From Branchiostoma floridae (Eukaryota > Chordata > Leptocardii > Amphioxiformes > Branchiostomatidae): 64,000 nt of DNA. The stretch spans positions 23,774,658 to 23,838,657 of the forward strand of contig NC_049983.1 of the NCBI RefSeq assembly GCF_000003815.2, in the 5' to 3' direction. Under the pieces are notes generated by a model. It had not been told where the DNA came from. It searched no databases and was given only the letters and a program-made list of their open reading frames with translations. The position numbers and the translations under genes were made by a program. Below, piece by piece: positions 15,001 through 22,250 of this stretch. Positions within the stretch are counted from its first letter, which is position 1, and each line of letters begins with the position of its first letter.

Positions 15001-17829
15001 AAGACTGCTTTGGTCAGAATAAGAGAGGTCTTGCTGCAAGTGAGTATAGAGATATAGAGACCTGCCCACTTTACCAATCAATTCCAGCTGTAACAACTTT
15101 TGCATGATTGTTTAGTATCATATATCTTACATTCGCATTTTACTTTTATGTTAAGACACTGAAGACTCTTCAAGACTTTCAGTGATGAAAAGTAAAGCAG
15201 TAAAGCTTTTTTCAAAATGATTTTTAAGAAATTATATTCTCGAGGCGTGGCATTATCTATGCATTCATTGCATTGTTTGATGTGACAATAAGTACCGGTG
15301 CAATACTTCTTTCACTATTCGTATTTCCACAGCACCAACAAGACATGCCCAAACTGTGTGCAAAGATCATGGAGTCGATTCCAAAGTGGAGTAGAACCAA
15401 CCCGAAGTGCCCCGTGATGAGGTGGCCCGAGTACTTGGAAGAAGTCAGGAAGCTTGACAAGCTTCTGACTGAGGACTTTCTCGAGAAATCTACACGGTTC
15501 TTGCATCATTTGGGAGAGGTACTGAGTTATTATACTGTACTTTAATATTCTTCCAATTGTCTTTCATAATGGACAATGATGCAATGAATGGAGACATGAA
15601 CAGCCAGCCTAGTCCGTTTGATTTGAAGCTCTTGATTGGTGTATCATTGGCGAACCACACAATGGCACATTTAATCAATGCCTAGAACAGGTTATGGGTA
15701 CAGAGCAATGGACCTAAGCCCTGAATCTACAACTGGCAGCTATATAACAACATTACATAAGGTGTACATGTTAGTACTAGAACGAGGTCGAACAAAGGTA
15801 TCTGTACTTTTGTATTCATTAATAAATATGATTTGCATCCTATCATGTATCTCTCTGTCTAAGCTACCTTCATGTTGAATATCATAACAATCTGTTCTTT
15901 TGTTATCTCTTTTTAGCAACAGAGAAAACGGCCCTCCAGTTGCAAAACAAGTTGCTATAGGAACAATACCTACACCGAATATATCCGGGAACACAGACAC
16001 GCACACGCATCTTCCCATTATGCATAATATAAACAGAAACAAAGGAGCATGTCAGCCAAGCGATAATTTATATTTTTTTTTTCATTTTTTTTCAGCTCCT
16101 GTTCATCAGTCCAGACACTTGTGATCCCATCATTGTCCTGAGGCCCAGCTGGCTTGGCACAGACGTTTTTGGCCGAGTCATGGCACCGGATAACTTCAAC
16201 ATTCCCCACCTTGAGAGAACAAGTAGGGGCGTCACCAAGGATGAAATCAAGCACGTCTTCCAAGATGTTGCTGATATAGATCTCATGATCACCTTGCTGC
16301 AAGAGTTCCAGCTCTGTCACACCTATGACAAACAGACCTACATCATCCCAGGGCTGCTGACAGAAACCATGCCTGGAGAGGTGTGGAAACCGACAACAGA
16401 ACAAAAGGTGGTCTACTTTGGGAAACAAGTCCAGTGTGCCGACTCAACTGACATGTTCTCCTCCGGGTTCTTCCCCCGAGTGCAGACCCGCCTGATGAGG
16501 GAGCTGGAGAATCACCCGTCACTGTGGAGAGATGGTGCCAAGTGTGTGGACAGAAATTTGGAAAGTCTGATCAAACTCTCTCCGGACGGCCGTGCAGTCA
16601 ACATCTGTGTCCGGAGTGTGCAGGGTGACAAGGTACAGTGTGGCAAGATGCTGCAGCAGCTAGAGAACATCATCGCTGATGTGCTGGATGAGTGCAGTCC
16701 AGGAACAGGCACAGTAGAGAATGTGCTAAGTGCTCGCGCACTGAAGGAGCACAGGGAGGAATTCTACTCCTATGGCAAGGAGGATATCAGCAAAGCAACA
16801 GCAGAGAGTGGTACAGTTGTCCATCCAGTACTTCAGTTCAATGAACAGATCAATGACCTGCTGTGTTCAGAGGATGGAGACCCAGACACCGAGGACACAA
16901 AGGTTTCCCAGCCATCGCCATGCGATGTTGACACCCGTGAACAAGACATTATGCCATCACCACTAACCGATGACTTACAGGATAAGGAACGCCCTGCCAC
17001 CAGGACCTCCCCAAAGCTAGTCCAGGCTCGTGCTCGACAGGATACCGAGGAGACTAAGGTGTTCCATGAAGTCCAAAGTGAAGATGACTCCTGGGAACAA
17101 GGCACGACGATGCCACCACAGCTGGCCGATGCACTACAGAACAGGGAGGATCAGGTGAGCGGGAACTCTCCAGGGTTGGTCCAGGCGTGCGCACCGCAGA
17201 ACACTGTAGAAACAAAAGTGTTCAAGCCATTCCAGACCGAAGCTGACCCCCTTTCAGCAGACATGCAGATGGCAACACTGAGCATCGCTGAGCCACAGGA
17301 TGTGGAGGACCCTCTGGTCAAGAACCGCTCACAGCTGGTCATGGCCCTGCGGAATGTAGAGCCAATCCTGGACCACCTACAGGAACGTGACATCCTAACG
17401 ATGGAGGAATGTGACGTCATCAGGGCTAAGAGCACACCCCAAGACCGCACACGCGCGATGTTGGGCATTCTGGACACAAAGGGAGAGGAAGCAAACCAGA
17501 CGTTCCAGTCAGTCCTGAGGAAGGTTGATCCCCTTGCAGCTGACATGCTGATGGACACTCATTGGACTGAGGATAGGGATGACCGTCTGAACAGATATCG
17601 CTCTGATCTGGTGCAGGCAATAAGGGACGTAGAACCGCTCCTGGACCACCTGCAGGCACGTGGCGTTCTCAGCACGGAGGAGTGTGACGTAATCAGGAGC
17701 AAGCCCACACCCCAGGAACGCGCACGCGCACTGCTGGACACTGTGAGAGTAAAAGGAACAAATGCTCGTCAGGTGTTCAAGGCCGTCCTAGGAGAGGTGT
17801 ACCCGGATGCCTTAGAAATCATGGCTTAA
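1..17829 (+). CDS. Gene A: ANK-Roc-COR-CARD-CARD protein (3' part)
   Basis: This is the overview of a multi-exon gene whose 5' end lies before the window. Exons read here are 210-308, 1310-1408, 5077-5175, 6597-6695, 6856-6954, 7457-7555, 10102-10200, 10412-10513, 12276-12332, 12883-13026, 13982-14221, 14545-14644, 14876-15039, 15333-15518 and 16096-17829. Phases match throughout, and the lengths sum to 3420 nt: 1139 codons plus a stop. Domain order is eight ankyrin repeats, an ankyrin capping half-repeat, a Roc (Ras-of-complex) GTPase, COR, a repetitive linker and two CARDs. Roc-COR proteins are GTP-dependent switches and CARDs join death-fold signalling assemblies. By family the product should be a cytosolic signalling or immune receptor, which is inferred. 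Splice sites are read by eye, so extra or skipped repeat exons are possible. Confidence 0.85.
210..308 (+). CDS. Gene A ankyrin-repeat exon
   Basis: The exon is 99 bp and encodes one 33-residue ankyrin repeat (TSLHAASRYG, then VAELLIKNGANLEARD). It lies between an AG acceptor at 208-209 and a gtaagt donor at 309, phase 0 on both sides. The intron sequence that follows (310-1130) is nearly identical to 29020-29860, so this exon is the paralogue of gene B exon 28920-29018. Confidence 0.85.
309..1309 (+). other. Intron of gene A with a dispersed repeat
   Basis: I see no coding sequence. The intron aligns along its length with 29019-29860 in gene B. The stretch around 940-1110 also recurs in inverted orientation near 50340-50510, where the same words (for example ACTCACCCAAATTTTCGAC) appear reverse-complemented. 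A mobile repeat therefore probably sits here. Confidence 0.6.
1310..1408 (+). CDS. Gene A ankyrin-repeat exon
   Basis: This 99-bp phase-0 exon starts after ctgtacag and ends before gtgatt. It encodes one ankyrin repeat with the residues DQDTPLQKAAAWGHTGTCEL. TPLQ replaces the usual TPLH, so one conserved helix-capping histidine is lost. Confidence 0.85.
1461..1549 (+). pseudogene. Degenerate ankyrin exon (gene A)
   Basis: The sequence still reads like an ankyrin repeat (LHLAAAGGHTELLI) but has no AG acceptor in the usual place and no GT donor. It lacks the three codons normally between GHT and CEL. It also has a 1-bp deletion near 1473 relative to 30122-30154. It is probably a dead exon. It is useful as the paralogous empty site for the Ngaro insertion: the junction corresponds to 1492/1493. 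Confidence 0.7.
1550..2082 (+). other. Intronic sequence, AT-rich
   Basis: There is no convincing exon or repeat; only AT-rich intron sequence is visible between the degenerate exon and the foldback element. Confidence 0.5.
2083..3275. mobile_element. Foldback DNA transposon with CTGTCAG-rich termini
   Basis: The ends are inverted repeats: AACAAACTATCAGGCCTGGA on the left pairs with the complement of CCAGGACTGATGGTTTGCTA on the right. About 250 bp at each end is packed with short motifs such as ACTGTCAG, GACAGTCGT and their complements. The interior (about 2400-3040) has no recognisable transposase. It looks like a non-autonomous TIR or foldback element; I cannot assign a superfamily and see no clear target duplication. 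Confidence 0.6.
3285..3304 (+). repeat. (CCG)n short tandem repeat
   Basis: This is a run of about seven CCG triplets directly outside the right end of the foldback element. It is a GC island in an otherwise AT-rich intron. Confidence 0.8.
3305..3885 (+). other. Intronic sequence
   Basis: I see no exon with splice sites. A 64-codon open frame at 3685-3879 lacks splice context and similarity to anything recognised, so it is not called. Confidence 0.5.
3886..4060 (+). mobile_element. tRNA-derived SINE-like element
   Basis: A tRNA-like head contains a B-box-like GGTTCCATTCC (one change from GGTTCGANTCC) near 3949-3959, followed by a pyrimidine-rich body. The opening words AGCTCTGAGCTTTTG recur at 52499, where a related, more decayed copy lies. 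No poly(A) tail is evident. Confidence 0.5.
4061..5076 (+). other. Intron of gene A; possible old LINE 3' end
   Basis: There are no exons. At about 4556 the words TGAATGAATGAAAGACC resemble the microsatellite 3' tail of a minus-strand LINE, like the one at 60001. From about 4840 onward the intron aligns with 35710-35950 in gene B. Confidence 0.45.
5077..5175 (+). CDS. Gene A ankyrin-repeat exon
   Basis: This 99-bp phase-0 exon follows ctgtacag and precedes gtcacc. It encodes HQATPLHEAAASGHTGTCEL and then LLIHSGADVRATDE. It is the direct paralogue of gene B exon 35953-36051, sharing flanking intron words and the same donor. Confidence 0.85.
5455..6308 (+). mobile_element. 5'-truncated LINE fragment (RT C-terminus)
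   Basis: The fragment carries the reverse-transcriptase catalytic words FLYADD (near 5490), followed by a stop. The C-terminal RT region then appears in another frame (5687-6163, NYLGNQIPSNLSDDETIRAH). An AATAAA-rich A/T tail ends near 6308. Gene B lacks it: there the intron reads straight through AAAAGACTCATAGACTCATT. The insertion therefore postdates the duplication or was lost from B. Frames are broken and the copy is dead. Confidence 0.8.
6597..6695 (+). CDS. Gene A ankyrin-repeat exon
   Basis: This 99-bp phase-0 exon follows gtacag and precedes gtatta. It encodes DQDTPLHKAAAEGHTGICEL and LLVRSGTDVLVKNK. It belongs to a run of closely spaced repeat exons (6597, 6856, 7125, 7457) with similar introns that gene B lacks. 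Confidence 0.85.
6856..6954 (+). CDS. Gene A ankyrin-repeat exon
   Basis: This 99-bp phase-0 exon follows tgtacag and precedes gtatta. It encodes HQDTSLHWAAAGGHTGTCEL. It starts only 160 bp after the previous exon, with near-identical intron words after the donor. That pattern indicates a recent local exon-plus-intron duplication. Confidence 0.85.
7125..7214 (+). pseudogene. Degenerate ankyrin exon lacking its acceptor
   Basis: The repeat is readable from PLHGAAYQGHNGTCEL to VQNK and keeps a gtacaa donor at 7215. The usual ctgtacag acceptor and first codons have been deleted, leaving ACATGTCCATCCCTTGCAT. It should be skipped in the mRNA. Skipping keeps the frame because neighbouring exons are phase 0. 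Confidence 0.7.
7457..7555 (+). CDS. Gene A ankyrin-repeat exon
   Basis: This 99-bp phase-0 exon follows ctgtacag and precedes gtatta. It encodes DQDTPLHKAAAGGHTGTCEL and LLIRSGTDVMVKNE. It is very similar to the 6597 exon, consistent with local amplification. Confidence 0.85.
7655..10085 (-). mobile_element. 5'-truncated APE-type LINE with RT and terminal zinc finger
   Basis: The minus strand encodes the RT fingers and palm. Recognisable words are GGKAPGPDGIPPEVFK near 9370, FVDLTKAFDTVSREGLWS near 8960 and the catalytic FLFADDCALAAL near 8630. A C-terminal C2H2-like finger (CPTCGRTCASEFGLRSHMRR) ends near 7704. Two in-frame stops break it, after GSVP (about 9273) and after GRP (about 7983). 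There is no endonuclease domain, so the 5' end is truncated close to exon 10102-10200. The RT looks RTE/L1-like, but I do not assign the clade. Gene B lacks this insertion. Confidence 0.85.
10102..10200 (+). CDS. Gene A ankyrin-repeat exon
   Basis: This 99-bp phase-0 exon follows cctgtacag, with CCTGTACA repeated three times just upstream. It precedes gtaaaa and encodes DQSTPLHNAAYRGHTRTCEL and LLIRSGADVMAQDK. The LINE at 7655-10085 ends only about 20 bp before the acceptor, so it may have altered the branch-point region. Confidence 0.8.
10412..10513 (+). CDS. Gene A ankyrin-repeat exon (34 codons)
   Basis: The exon follows cactgtacag and precedes gtgata. It encodes RQYTPLHTAAAAMFHTGTCE and LLIRAGADVTATDK. 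At 102 bp it is one codon longer than its sisters (AAAAMFHT in place of AAAGGHT), and the frame is kept. It is the paralogue of gene B exon 36673-36771. Confidence 0.8.
10543..11708. mobile_element. Compound repeat with TTAA hairpin and ATTATCATATAGCC ends
   Basis: Relative to gene B (36795), about 1.16 kb is inserted between the words TTTTTTTCAAAC and ACATGTTATC. It starts with a TTAA-bounded hairpin (10559-10715), followed by ATTATCATATAGCC (10720s). It ends near GTTGTATGATAAT, a worn inverted copy of the same word. A similar arrangement sits at 38325-38985 at a different intron position. The open frames inside (for example 10902-11372) are not recognised. Confidence 0.55.
10559..10715. repeat. 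TTAA-flanked hairpin (MITE-like)
   Basis: Arms of about 62 bp are complementary. The left arm starts TTAATGACCCGCC and the right arm ends GGCGGGTCATTAA, around a short loop. TTAA at both ends could be a target duplication of piggyBac type. A related hairpin is at 38332-38484. Confidence 0.75.
11780..12130 (-). mobile_element. tRNA-derived SINE with A and B boxes
   Basis: Read on the minus strand, an A box TGGCGTAATCGG and a perfect B box GGTTCGATTCC lie about 45 nt apart near 12105-12060. The body follows downstream towards 11780, with words such as GTTAAATGGAGG. The same element is at 36880-37165 (paralogous, B box lost) and 51440-51800. The body resembles a widely conserved animal SINE central domain, but I cannot name the superfamily without a search. 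Confidence 0.65.
12276..12332 (+). CDS. Gene A ankyrin capping exon
   Basis: This 57-bp phase-0 exon follows actacag and precedes gtaaat. It encodes 19 residues, EGKTPLNYTRDSKTRLYLK, the first helix and turn of a final ankyrin repeat (the family form is GKTPLDYARD). Gene B keeps the more canonical form at 37312-37368. Confidence 0.85.
12333..12882 (+). other. Intron between ankyrin cap and Roc
   Basis: No repeat or exon is recognised here. The gene B counterpart (37369-37578) is much shorter. Confidence 0.5.
12883..13026 (+). CDS. Gene A Roc exon 1 (Walker A)
   Basis: This 144-bp phase-0 exon follows catctcag and precedes gtaggt. It starts NLDKKVKQEKSYHELMQQ, a linker helix, and continues RFKVFVGGKETTGKSTLKQS. 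GKETTGKS is a GxxxxGKS P-loop, the G1 motif of the Roc GTPase. The sequence matches gene B 37579-37722 closely. Confidence 0.9.
13069..13899. mobile_element. Non-autonomous DNA transposon with TACCTCCATGAAAT ends
   Basis: The ends TACCTCCATGAAAT (13069) and ATTTCATGGAGGTA (13886-13899) are inverted. Gene B has an uninterrupted short intron here, with the shared words ending at CAAATCCT. No transposase frame is visible. A second hairpin element is nested inside at 13221-13346. Confidence 0.65.
13221..13346. repeat. Nested hairpin MITE
   Basis: Two 39-bp arms (13221-13259 and 13308-13346) are inverted copies with only one or two mismatches, around a 48-nt centre. The flanking words GAAAATGAT and GAAATGAT suggest a short target duplication. 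It is inserted within the 13069-13899 element. Confidence 0.75.
13982..14221 (+). CDS. Gene A Roc exon 2 (switch II)
   Basis: This 240-bp phase-0 exon follows acaccag and precedes gtatac. It encodes 80 residues, including the conserved GVDIGTFHVPGVGEVSVWDF, AGQSEYAVTHNMF and ENTVFIVLYN. WDFAGQ holds the DxxG (G3) motif and the following helix is typical of Roc domains. Gene B 37951-38190 is identical in length. Confidence 0.9.
14545..14644 (+). CDS. Gene A Roc exon 3 (G4)
   Basis: This 100-bp exon goes from phase 0 to phase 1 between cctacag and gtgaaa. It encodes VHWWLCFIKSCNPGRQPDII and LVASHADQMALSS. SHAD occupies the position of the NKxD-type base-recognition motif, which is relaxed to xHxD in many Roc proteins. 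Confidence 0.88.
14876..15039 (+). CDS. Gene A Roc exon 4
   Basis: This 164-bp exon goes from phase 1 to phase 0 between tcaccag and gtgagt. It encodes ARFKDHLHIADEVILMDCRK and TPEMDQLKTALVRIREVLLQ, the last strand and helix of the GTPase before COR. Confidence 0.87.
15333..15518 (+). CDS. Gene A COR exon 1
   Basis: This 186-bp phase-0 exon follows ttccacag and precedes gtactg. It encodes 62 residues, including MPKLCAKIMESIPKW and WPEYLEEVRKLDKLLTEDFL, the start of COR (C-terminal of Roc, a dimerisation module). The gene B counterpart has one extra codon. Confidence 0.85.
15519..16095 (+). other. Intron inside COR
   Basis: No exon is seen. A long T-rich tract (about 16070-16094) precedes the next acceptor. 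Confidence 0.6.
16096..17829 (+). CDS. Gene A terminal exon: COR C-terminus, linker, CARD1, CARD2
   Basis: This long terminal coding exon follows ttttttcag and ends with TAA at 17827-17829 (578 codons including the stop). It opens with COR (PIIVLRPSWLGTDVFGRVMA, then VWKPTTEQKVVYFGKQV and SGFFPRVQTRLMREL). A linker contains about three degenerate units of roughly 52 codons starting near 16891, 17047 and 17206 (ETKVF, then SPxLVQA). Two CARD-like domains follow: about 17311-17556 (LVMALRNVEPILDHLQERDI) and 17590-17829 (LVQAIRDVEPLLDHLQARGV, then LSTEECDVIRSKPTPQERAR). CARDs are homotypic adaptors. Gene B diverges from this exon right after the SEDGDP-like segment, where it has a splice donor. 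Confidence 0.88.
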   Translation, partial: LLFISPDTCDPIIVLRPSWLGTDVFGRVMAPDNFNIPHLERTSRGVTKDEIKHVFQDVADIDLMITLLQEFQLCHTYDKQTYIIPGLLTETMPGEVWKPTTEQKVVYFGKQVQCADSTDMFSSGFFPRVQTRLMRELENHPSLWRDGAKCVDRNLESLIKLSPDGRAVNICVRSVQGDKVQCGKMLQQLENIIADVLDECSPGTGTVENVLSARALKEHREEFYSYGKEDISKATAESGTVVHPVLQFNEQINDLLCSEDGDPDTEDTKVSQPSPCDVDTREQDIMPSPLTDDLQDKERPATRTSPKLVQARARQDTEETKVFHEVQSEDDSWEQGTTMPPQLADALQNREDQVSGNSPGLVQACAPQNTVETKVFKPFQTEADPLSADMQMATLSIAEPQDVEDPLVKNRSQLVMALRNVEPILDHLQERDILTMEECDVIRAKSTPQDRTRAMLGILDTKGEEANQTFQSVLRKVDPLAADMLMDTHWTEDRDDRLNRYRSDLVQAIRDVEPLLDHLQARGVLSTEECDVIRSKPTPQERARALLDTVRVKGTNARQVFKAVLGEVYPDALEIMA

Positions 17830-17919
17830 GCTTGTCCCAGGACATTTAGTGCAAAGTTGCAATTGGTTAACAGCTGATCAAGCCATATGGCAAACAGATG
17901 GAATGTAACATTGACATTC

Positions 17920-17958
17920 AGAACATGTAAACAACTAAATTAGTTGTTTACATGTTCT
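17920..17958 (+). other. Strong 3'UTR hairpin of gene A
   Basis: The 17-nt word AGAACATGTAAACAACT (17920-17936) is followed after 5 nt by its exact complement (17942-17958). A perfect stem in the 3'UTR 90 nt after the stop could affect mRNA stability, or be a small MITE remnant. I see no equivalent after gene B. Confidence 0.8.
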
Positions 17959-18362
17959 GTCTAATGTTTTCATACTTCAATGAAAGAATCCTACCACACA
18001 ACATCTTTCCAGACATTGCACAGAAAACTTGCTGTAATTTTGTAACTAGTGGATATTTTAATCTTGTGTGGTTTGGTTACAACTGATTCAAACATAACAA
18101 ATGCTATGTAGTTTGATTTCTATGCAGATTGACCATGTGGACAGAAAACTTGATTTGTAGTGGGTACATGGAGAAACGAGTTACAAGCCAAAATTTCACA
18201 AATCATTCTGAACTGTGCCTTTTGTAATTATGAAATGCGTTTTGATGTTATGCTGTACATACAAAAAGATTTTATCAATGTTATCCTGTGAGCAACGTGT
18301 TTACATGATAATCAGTATCCGTGCATGTACTCAAAAGGATGTGAAGCAATGGTATTGGATAT

Positions 18363-18368
18363 AATAAA
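18363..18368 (+). terminator. Polyadenylation signal of gene A
   Basis: AATAAA lies 534 bp after the stop, with a GT-rich stretch 20-50 bp downstream. The minisatellite begins about 70 bp later, so transcription probably ends at its edge. Confidence 0.7.
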
Positions 18369-18439
18369 ATGTGCCATTGAAACTTTGTGGAGAATTGTCA
18401 TACTGGAAATTGTGTGGGATGCACCAATCTGCTTGATAC

Positions 18440-20870
18440 ACTAACAGTACCGTCCCCGGTACTGAACTGCAATCACACTAACAGTACCGTCCCTGGTGCT
18501 GAATAACAGTCACACTAACAGTACTGTCCCTGGTGCTGAATTGCAGTCACCCTAACAGTACCGTCCCTGGTGCTGAATTGCAGTCACACTAACAGTACTG
18601 TCCCTGGTGCTGAATTGCAGTCACCCTAACAGTACCGTCCCTGGTGCTGAATTGCAGTCACACTAACAGTACCGTCCCTGGTGCTGAATTGCAATCAAAC
18701 TTACACTACCGTCCTGATGCTGAATTGCAGTCACACTAACAGTACCGTCCCTAGTGTTAAATTGCATTTACAATAACAGTACCGTCCCTGGTGCTAAATG
18801 TCACACTAACAGTACCGCTCCTGGTGCTGAATTGCAGTCACACTAACAGTATCGCCCCTGGTGCTAAATTGCACTCACACTAACAGTACCGTCCCTGGTG
18901 GTGACTGCAGTCACACTAACAGTACCGTCCCTGGTGCTGAATTGCAGTCACACTAACAGTGTAGTCCTTGATGCTGTACTGCAGTCACACTAACTGTATT
19001 GTCCCTGGTGCTAAATGGCCGCCACACTAACAGTACTGTCCCTGGTGCTGAATTGCAGTCACACTAACTACCAACCCTGGTGCTGAATTGCAGTCGCACT
19101 AACAGTACCGTCCCTGGTTCTGAATTGCAGTCACACTAACAGTACCGTCCCTGGTGCTGAATTGCACTCACACTAACAGTACCGTCCCTAGTGTTAAATT
19201 GCAGTCACACTAACAGTACCGTCCTTGGTGCTAAATGACACTCACACTAACAGTGCCGTCCCTGGTGCTGAATTGCAGTCACACTTACAGTACCGCTCCT
19301 GGTGCTGAATTGCAGTCACACTAACAGTACCGTCCCTGGTGCAGAACTACTGTAACACTAACAGCACCATTACTGGTGCTGAATTGCAGTCACACTAACA
19401 GTACCGTCCCCGGTTCTGAATTGCAGTCACACTAACAGTACCGTCCCTGGTGCAGAACTACTGTAACACTAACAGCACCGTCCCTGGTACTAAATTGCAG
19501 TCACACTAACAGTGCCGTCTCTGTTGCTGAATTGCAGTCACACTAACAGTATCGCCCCTGGTGCTAAATTGCACTCACACTAACAGTACTGTTCCTAATG
19601 CTGACTACGGTCACACATACAGTACCGTCCCTGTTGCTGAATTGCAGTCACACTAACAGTACCGTCCCTGGTGCTGAATTGCAGTCACACTAACAGTTTC
19701 GTCATTGATGCTGAATTGCAGTCACACTAACTGTATTGTCCCTGGTGCTAAATTGCAGTCACACTAACAGTACCGTCCCTGGAGCTGAAGAGCAATCACA
19801 CTAACAGTACCGTCCTCTGTGCTGAATTGCAGTCACACTAACAGTACCGTCCCTGGTGCAGAACTACTATAACACTAACAGCACCGTCCCTGGTACTAAA
19901 TTGCAGTCACACTAACAGTGCCGTCCCTGTTGCTGAATTGCAGTCACACTAACAGTATCGCCCCTGGTGCTAAATTGCACTCACACTAACAGTACCGTCC
20001 CTGGTGCTGACTGCAGTCACACTAACAGTACCGTCCCTGGTGCTAAATTGCAGTCACACTAACAGTACCGTCCCTGTTGCTGAATTGCAGTCACACTAAC
20101 AGTATCGCCCCTGGTGTTGAATTGCAGTCACACTAACAGTGTCGTCCTTGATGCTGAATTGCAGTCACACTAACTGTATTGTCCCTAGTGCTAAAGTGCA
20201 GTCACACTAACAGTACCGTCCCTGGTGCTGAATTGCAGTCACACTAACAGTACCGTCCCCGGTGCAGAACTCCTGTAACACTAACAGCACCGTCCCTGGT
20301 ACTAAATTGCAGTCACACTAACAGTGCCGTCCCTGTTGCTGAATTGCAGTCACACTAACAGTATCGCCCCTGGTGTTGAATTGCACTCATACTAACAGTA
20401 CCGTCCCTGGTGCTGAATTGCAGTCACACTGACAGTACCGCCCCTGGTGTTGAATTGCAGTCACACTAACAGTATTGTCCCTGGTGCCGACTGCAGTCAC
20501 ACTAACAGTACCGTCCCTGTTGCTGAATTGCAGTCACACTAACAGTACTGTCCCTGGTGCTGAATTGCAGTCACACTAACAGTACCGTCCCTGGTGCTGA
20601 ATTGCAGTCACGCTAACAGTGTAGTCCTTGATGCTGTACTGCAGTCACTCTAACTGTATTGTCCCTGGTGCTAAATTGCCGCCACACTAACAGTACCGTC
20701 CCTGGTGCTAAATTGCAGTCACACTAACAGAGTCGTCCCTTTTGCTGAATTGCAGTTACACTAACAGTACCGTCCCTGGCGCTGAATTGCAGTCACACTA
20801 ACAGTTCCGTCCCTGGTGCTGAATTGCAGTGACGTGGCACTAACCATCTTGCCCCAAGTGCTGAATTGCA
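18440..20870 (+). repeat. 37-bp minisatellite array 1
   Basis: About 65 head-to-tail copies of a 37-bp monomer are present, with a core CAGTACCGTCCCTGGTGCTG followed by AATTGCAGTCACACTAA. A higher-order period is visible: the variant TGCAGAACTACTGTAAC and its neighbours recur at 19451, 19857 and 20263, exactly 406 bp (11 monomers) apart. The array lies just after the gene A polyA site. The same monomer forms array 2 after gene B. Confidence 0.95.
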
Positions 20871-21339
20871 GTAATACAATCACACCTATACATGACACAC
20901 TAGAGACGATATATAGCATTCCTCATTGAGCCTCATACACACATACTGACTAATATGTCATTCACCAACGCCGCTGAATGATTGCAACAATTGAGGTGCT
21001 CCTAGCTTATACATTTCCAACAAAACCTCCAATATTTCTTTTTGGTGGCCCCCGTTGGGAAATGCTACAAAGCCAGTCCTAGCTACTTATATTTTTATTC
21101 AACAGGTGCTAACAATTGATATGAAAGTCCACAAAAGTTTTCTGAAAGCAGTGCATGGACAGGTGCAGGCTAGGTGGGGATAACGTTAGTCGACAGAAAT
21201 AATACCAGTTTTATGAGCACAATTCTAGTTCTATCCTCACTTAACGTTACACTCAGTAGCTCAGACAGCTCAATGGCAGTACCAATCGTAACCGCAAGGC
21301 GGCAGTGCTTCCAAGAGCTCTCTACAAACATGTGGCCGT
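20871..21339 (+). other. Spacer after minisatellite 1
   Basis: I see no gene. From about 21290 the sequence becomes the paralogue of 54545 onward, marking the start of the duplicated 5' block. Confidence 0.5.
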
Positions 21340-21564
21340 GGCTGGTGGTCTGATCCACCCCTTGTCCTGAGTGGCACAGTCCGAAAGGTCAGAGTTTACA
21401 GGAGACAGAAACTTCACAAACGTTTGGCAGCCAGGTATTTTGAAGTTTATTATTCCGTTCTGTTTGAAGTTGTCGTTGATTTTTGGTGTAATATTGAAAC
21501 GTATGTTGAGGCTACCCATAGGTATGAAACTGGCATGACAGTGTATGAAGAATATATCCTATAA
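21340..21564 (+). CDS. Conserved short open frame upstream of gene B (unknown)
   Basis: An open frame ends at TAA 21562-21564 and reads GTVRKVRVYRRQKLHKRLAA, then FEVYYSVLFEVVVDFW and ETYVEATHRYETGMTVYEEY. The paralogous frame at 54567-54806 is also open to the same stop. It has mostly conservative residue changes and an in-frame one-codon deletion. No ATG or splice site is clear here and I do not recognise the family. It may be a terminal exon, a repeat-derived ORF, or chance. Confidence 0.3.
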   Translation, partial: GWWSDPPLVLSGTVRKVRVYRRQKLHKRLAARYFEVYYSVLFEVVVDFWCNIETYVEATHRYETGMTVYEEYIL

Positions 21565-22106
21565 ATGTGTGCTTTACGCATGAGTTTTACACGTGGATGG
21601 GTGGGGGGCAGTTATTAGTTTTTAGAATTTTTTACCCAACCTACCAGTTCTTGACTAATAAATGCCACCAAGATGAGTCAAAATTGTCGCTGTACTTTTA
21701 TATCATTTGTTTGCAGTTACATCTAGTGTAACAAAACTTAAGTGATTGTGTTTTAGAACTCAGTCTAGAGATACATGGATTTAAACTGCTTGCAGATTTT
21801 TATATGAACGAGAGTTTGTGCACCCACAGAAAAAAAAAAATTAGGTGCATAGCTCCAATTTTGGGTGTACATGCACCCAGTATTTCGAGCCCTGTTGCAC
21901 ATGCATTCTAAACTCTGTGGAAGGTCTTATGATAAAGTTATATTTTATTAATATCAGCCCATTCATTCCAGTGCTCATGATGCACAGGTCAAACTCAAAG
22001 GTAAAGGTCCTGACTTGTAAATAGTTGTTATCTCGTTGATACAGGTGGCCTCCGTCAGTCAGATTATATATACAACACGGTGTATTCTGTATCTCCCGAG
22101 TTTTTT

Positions 22107-22250
22107 GTGTGAGTGAGTGTGTGAGTGAGTGAGTGAGTGAGTGTGTGTGAGTGAGTGAGTGAGTGAGTGAGTGAGTGAGTGTGTGAGTGAGTGTTTGTGT
22201 GAGTGAGTGTGTGTGTGTGTGAGTGAGTGAGTGAGTGAGAGAGAGAGTGC
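22107..22250 (+). repeat. (GTGA)n microsatellite
   Basis: GTGA/GAGT units with interspersed GTGT runs. The paralogous place in copy C (about 55370) has no array, so it is a copy-specific gain. It produces Ser/Leu/Thr/His-rich open frames on the other strand that are not genes. Confidence 0.9.

Noticed and set aside
16833-17741. Several minus-strand open frames opposite the gene A terminal exon
   Set aside because: They are antisense shadows of a long GC-rich coding exon, with no splice or domain support.
18440-20870. Regular repeats that might be read as a CRISPR array
   Set aside because: The 37-bp units are directly contiguous, without unique spacers, and the genome is eukaryotic; it is a minisatellite.
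21104-21163. Possible 20-codon exon after a good acceptor (attcaacag) with a gtgcag donor
   Set aside because: It is not present upstream of gene C, has no partner exon and no known residues; not strong enough to call.
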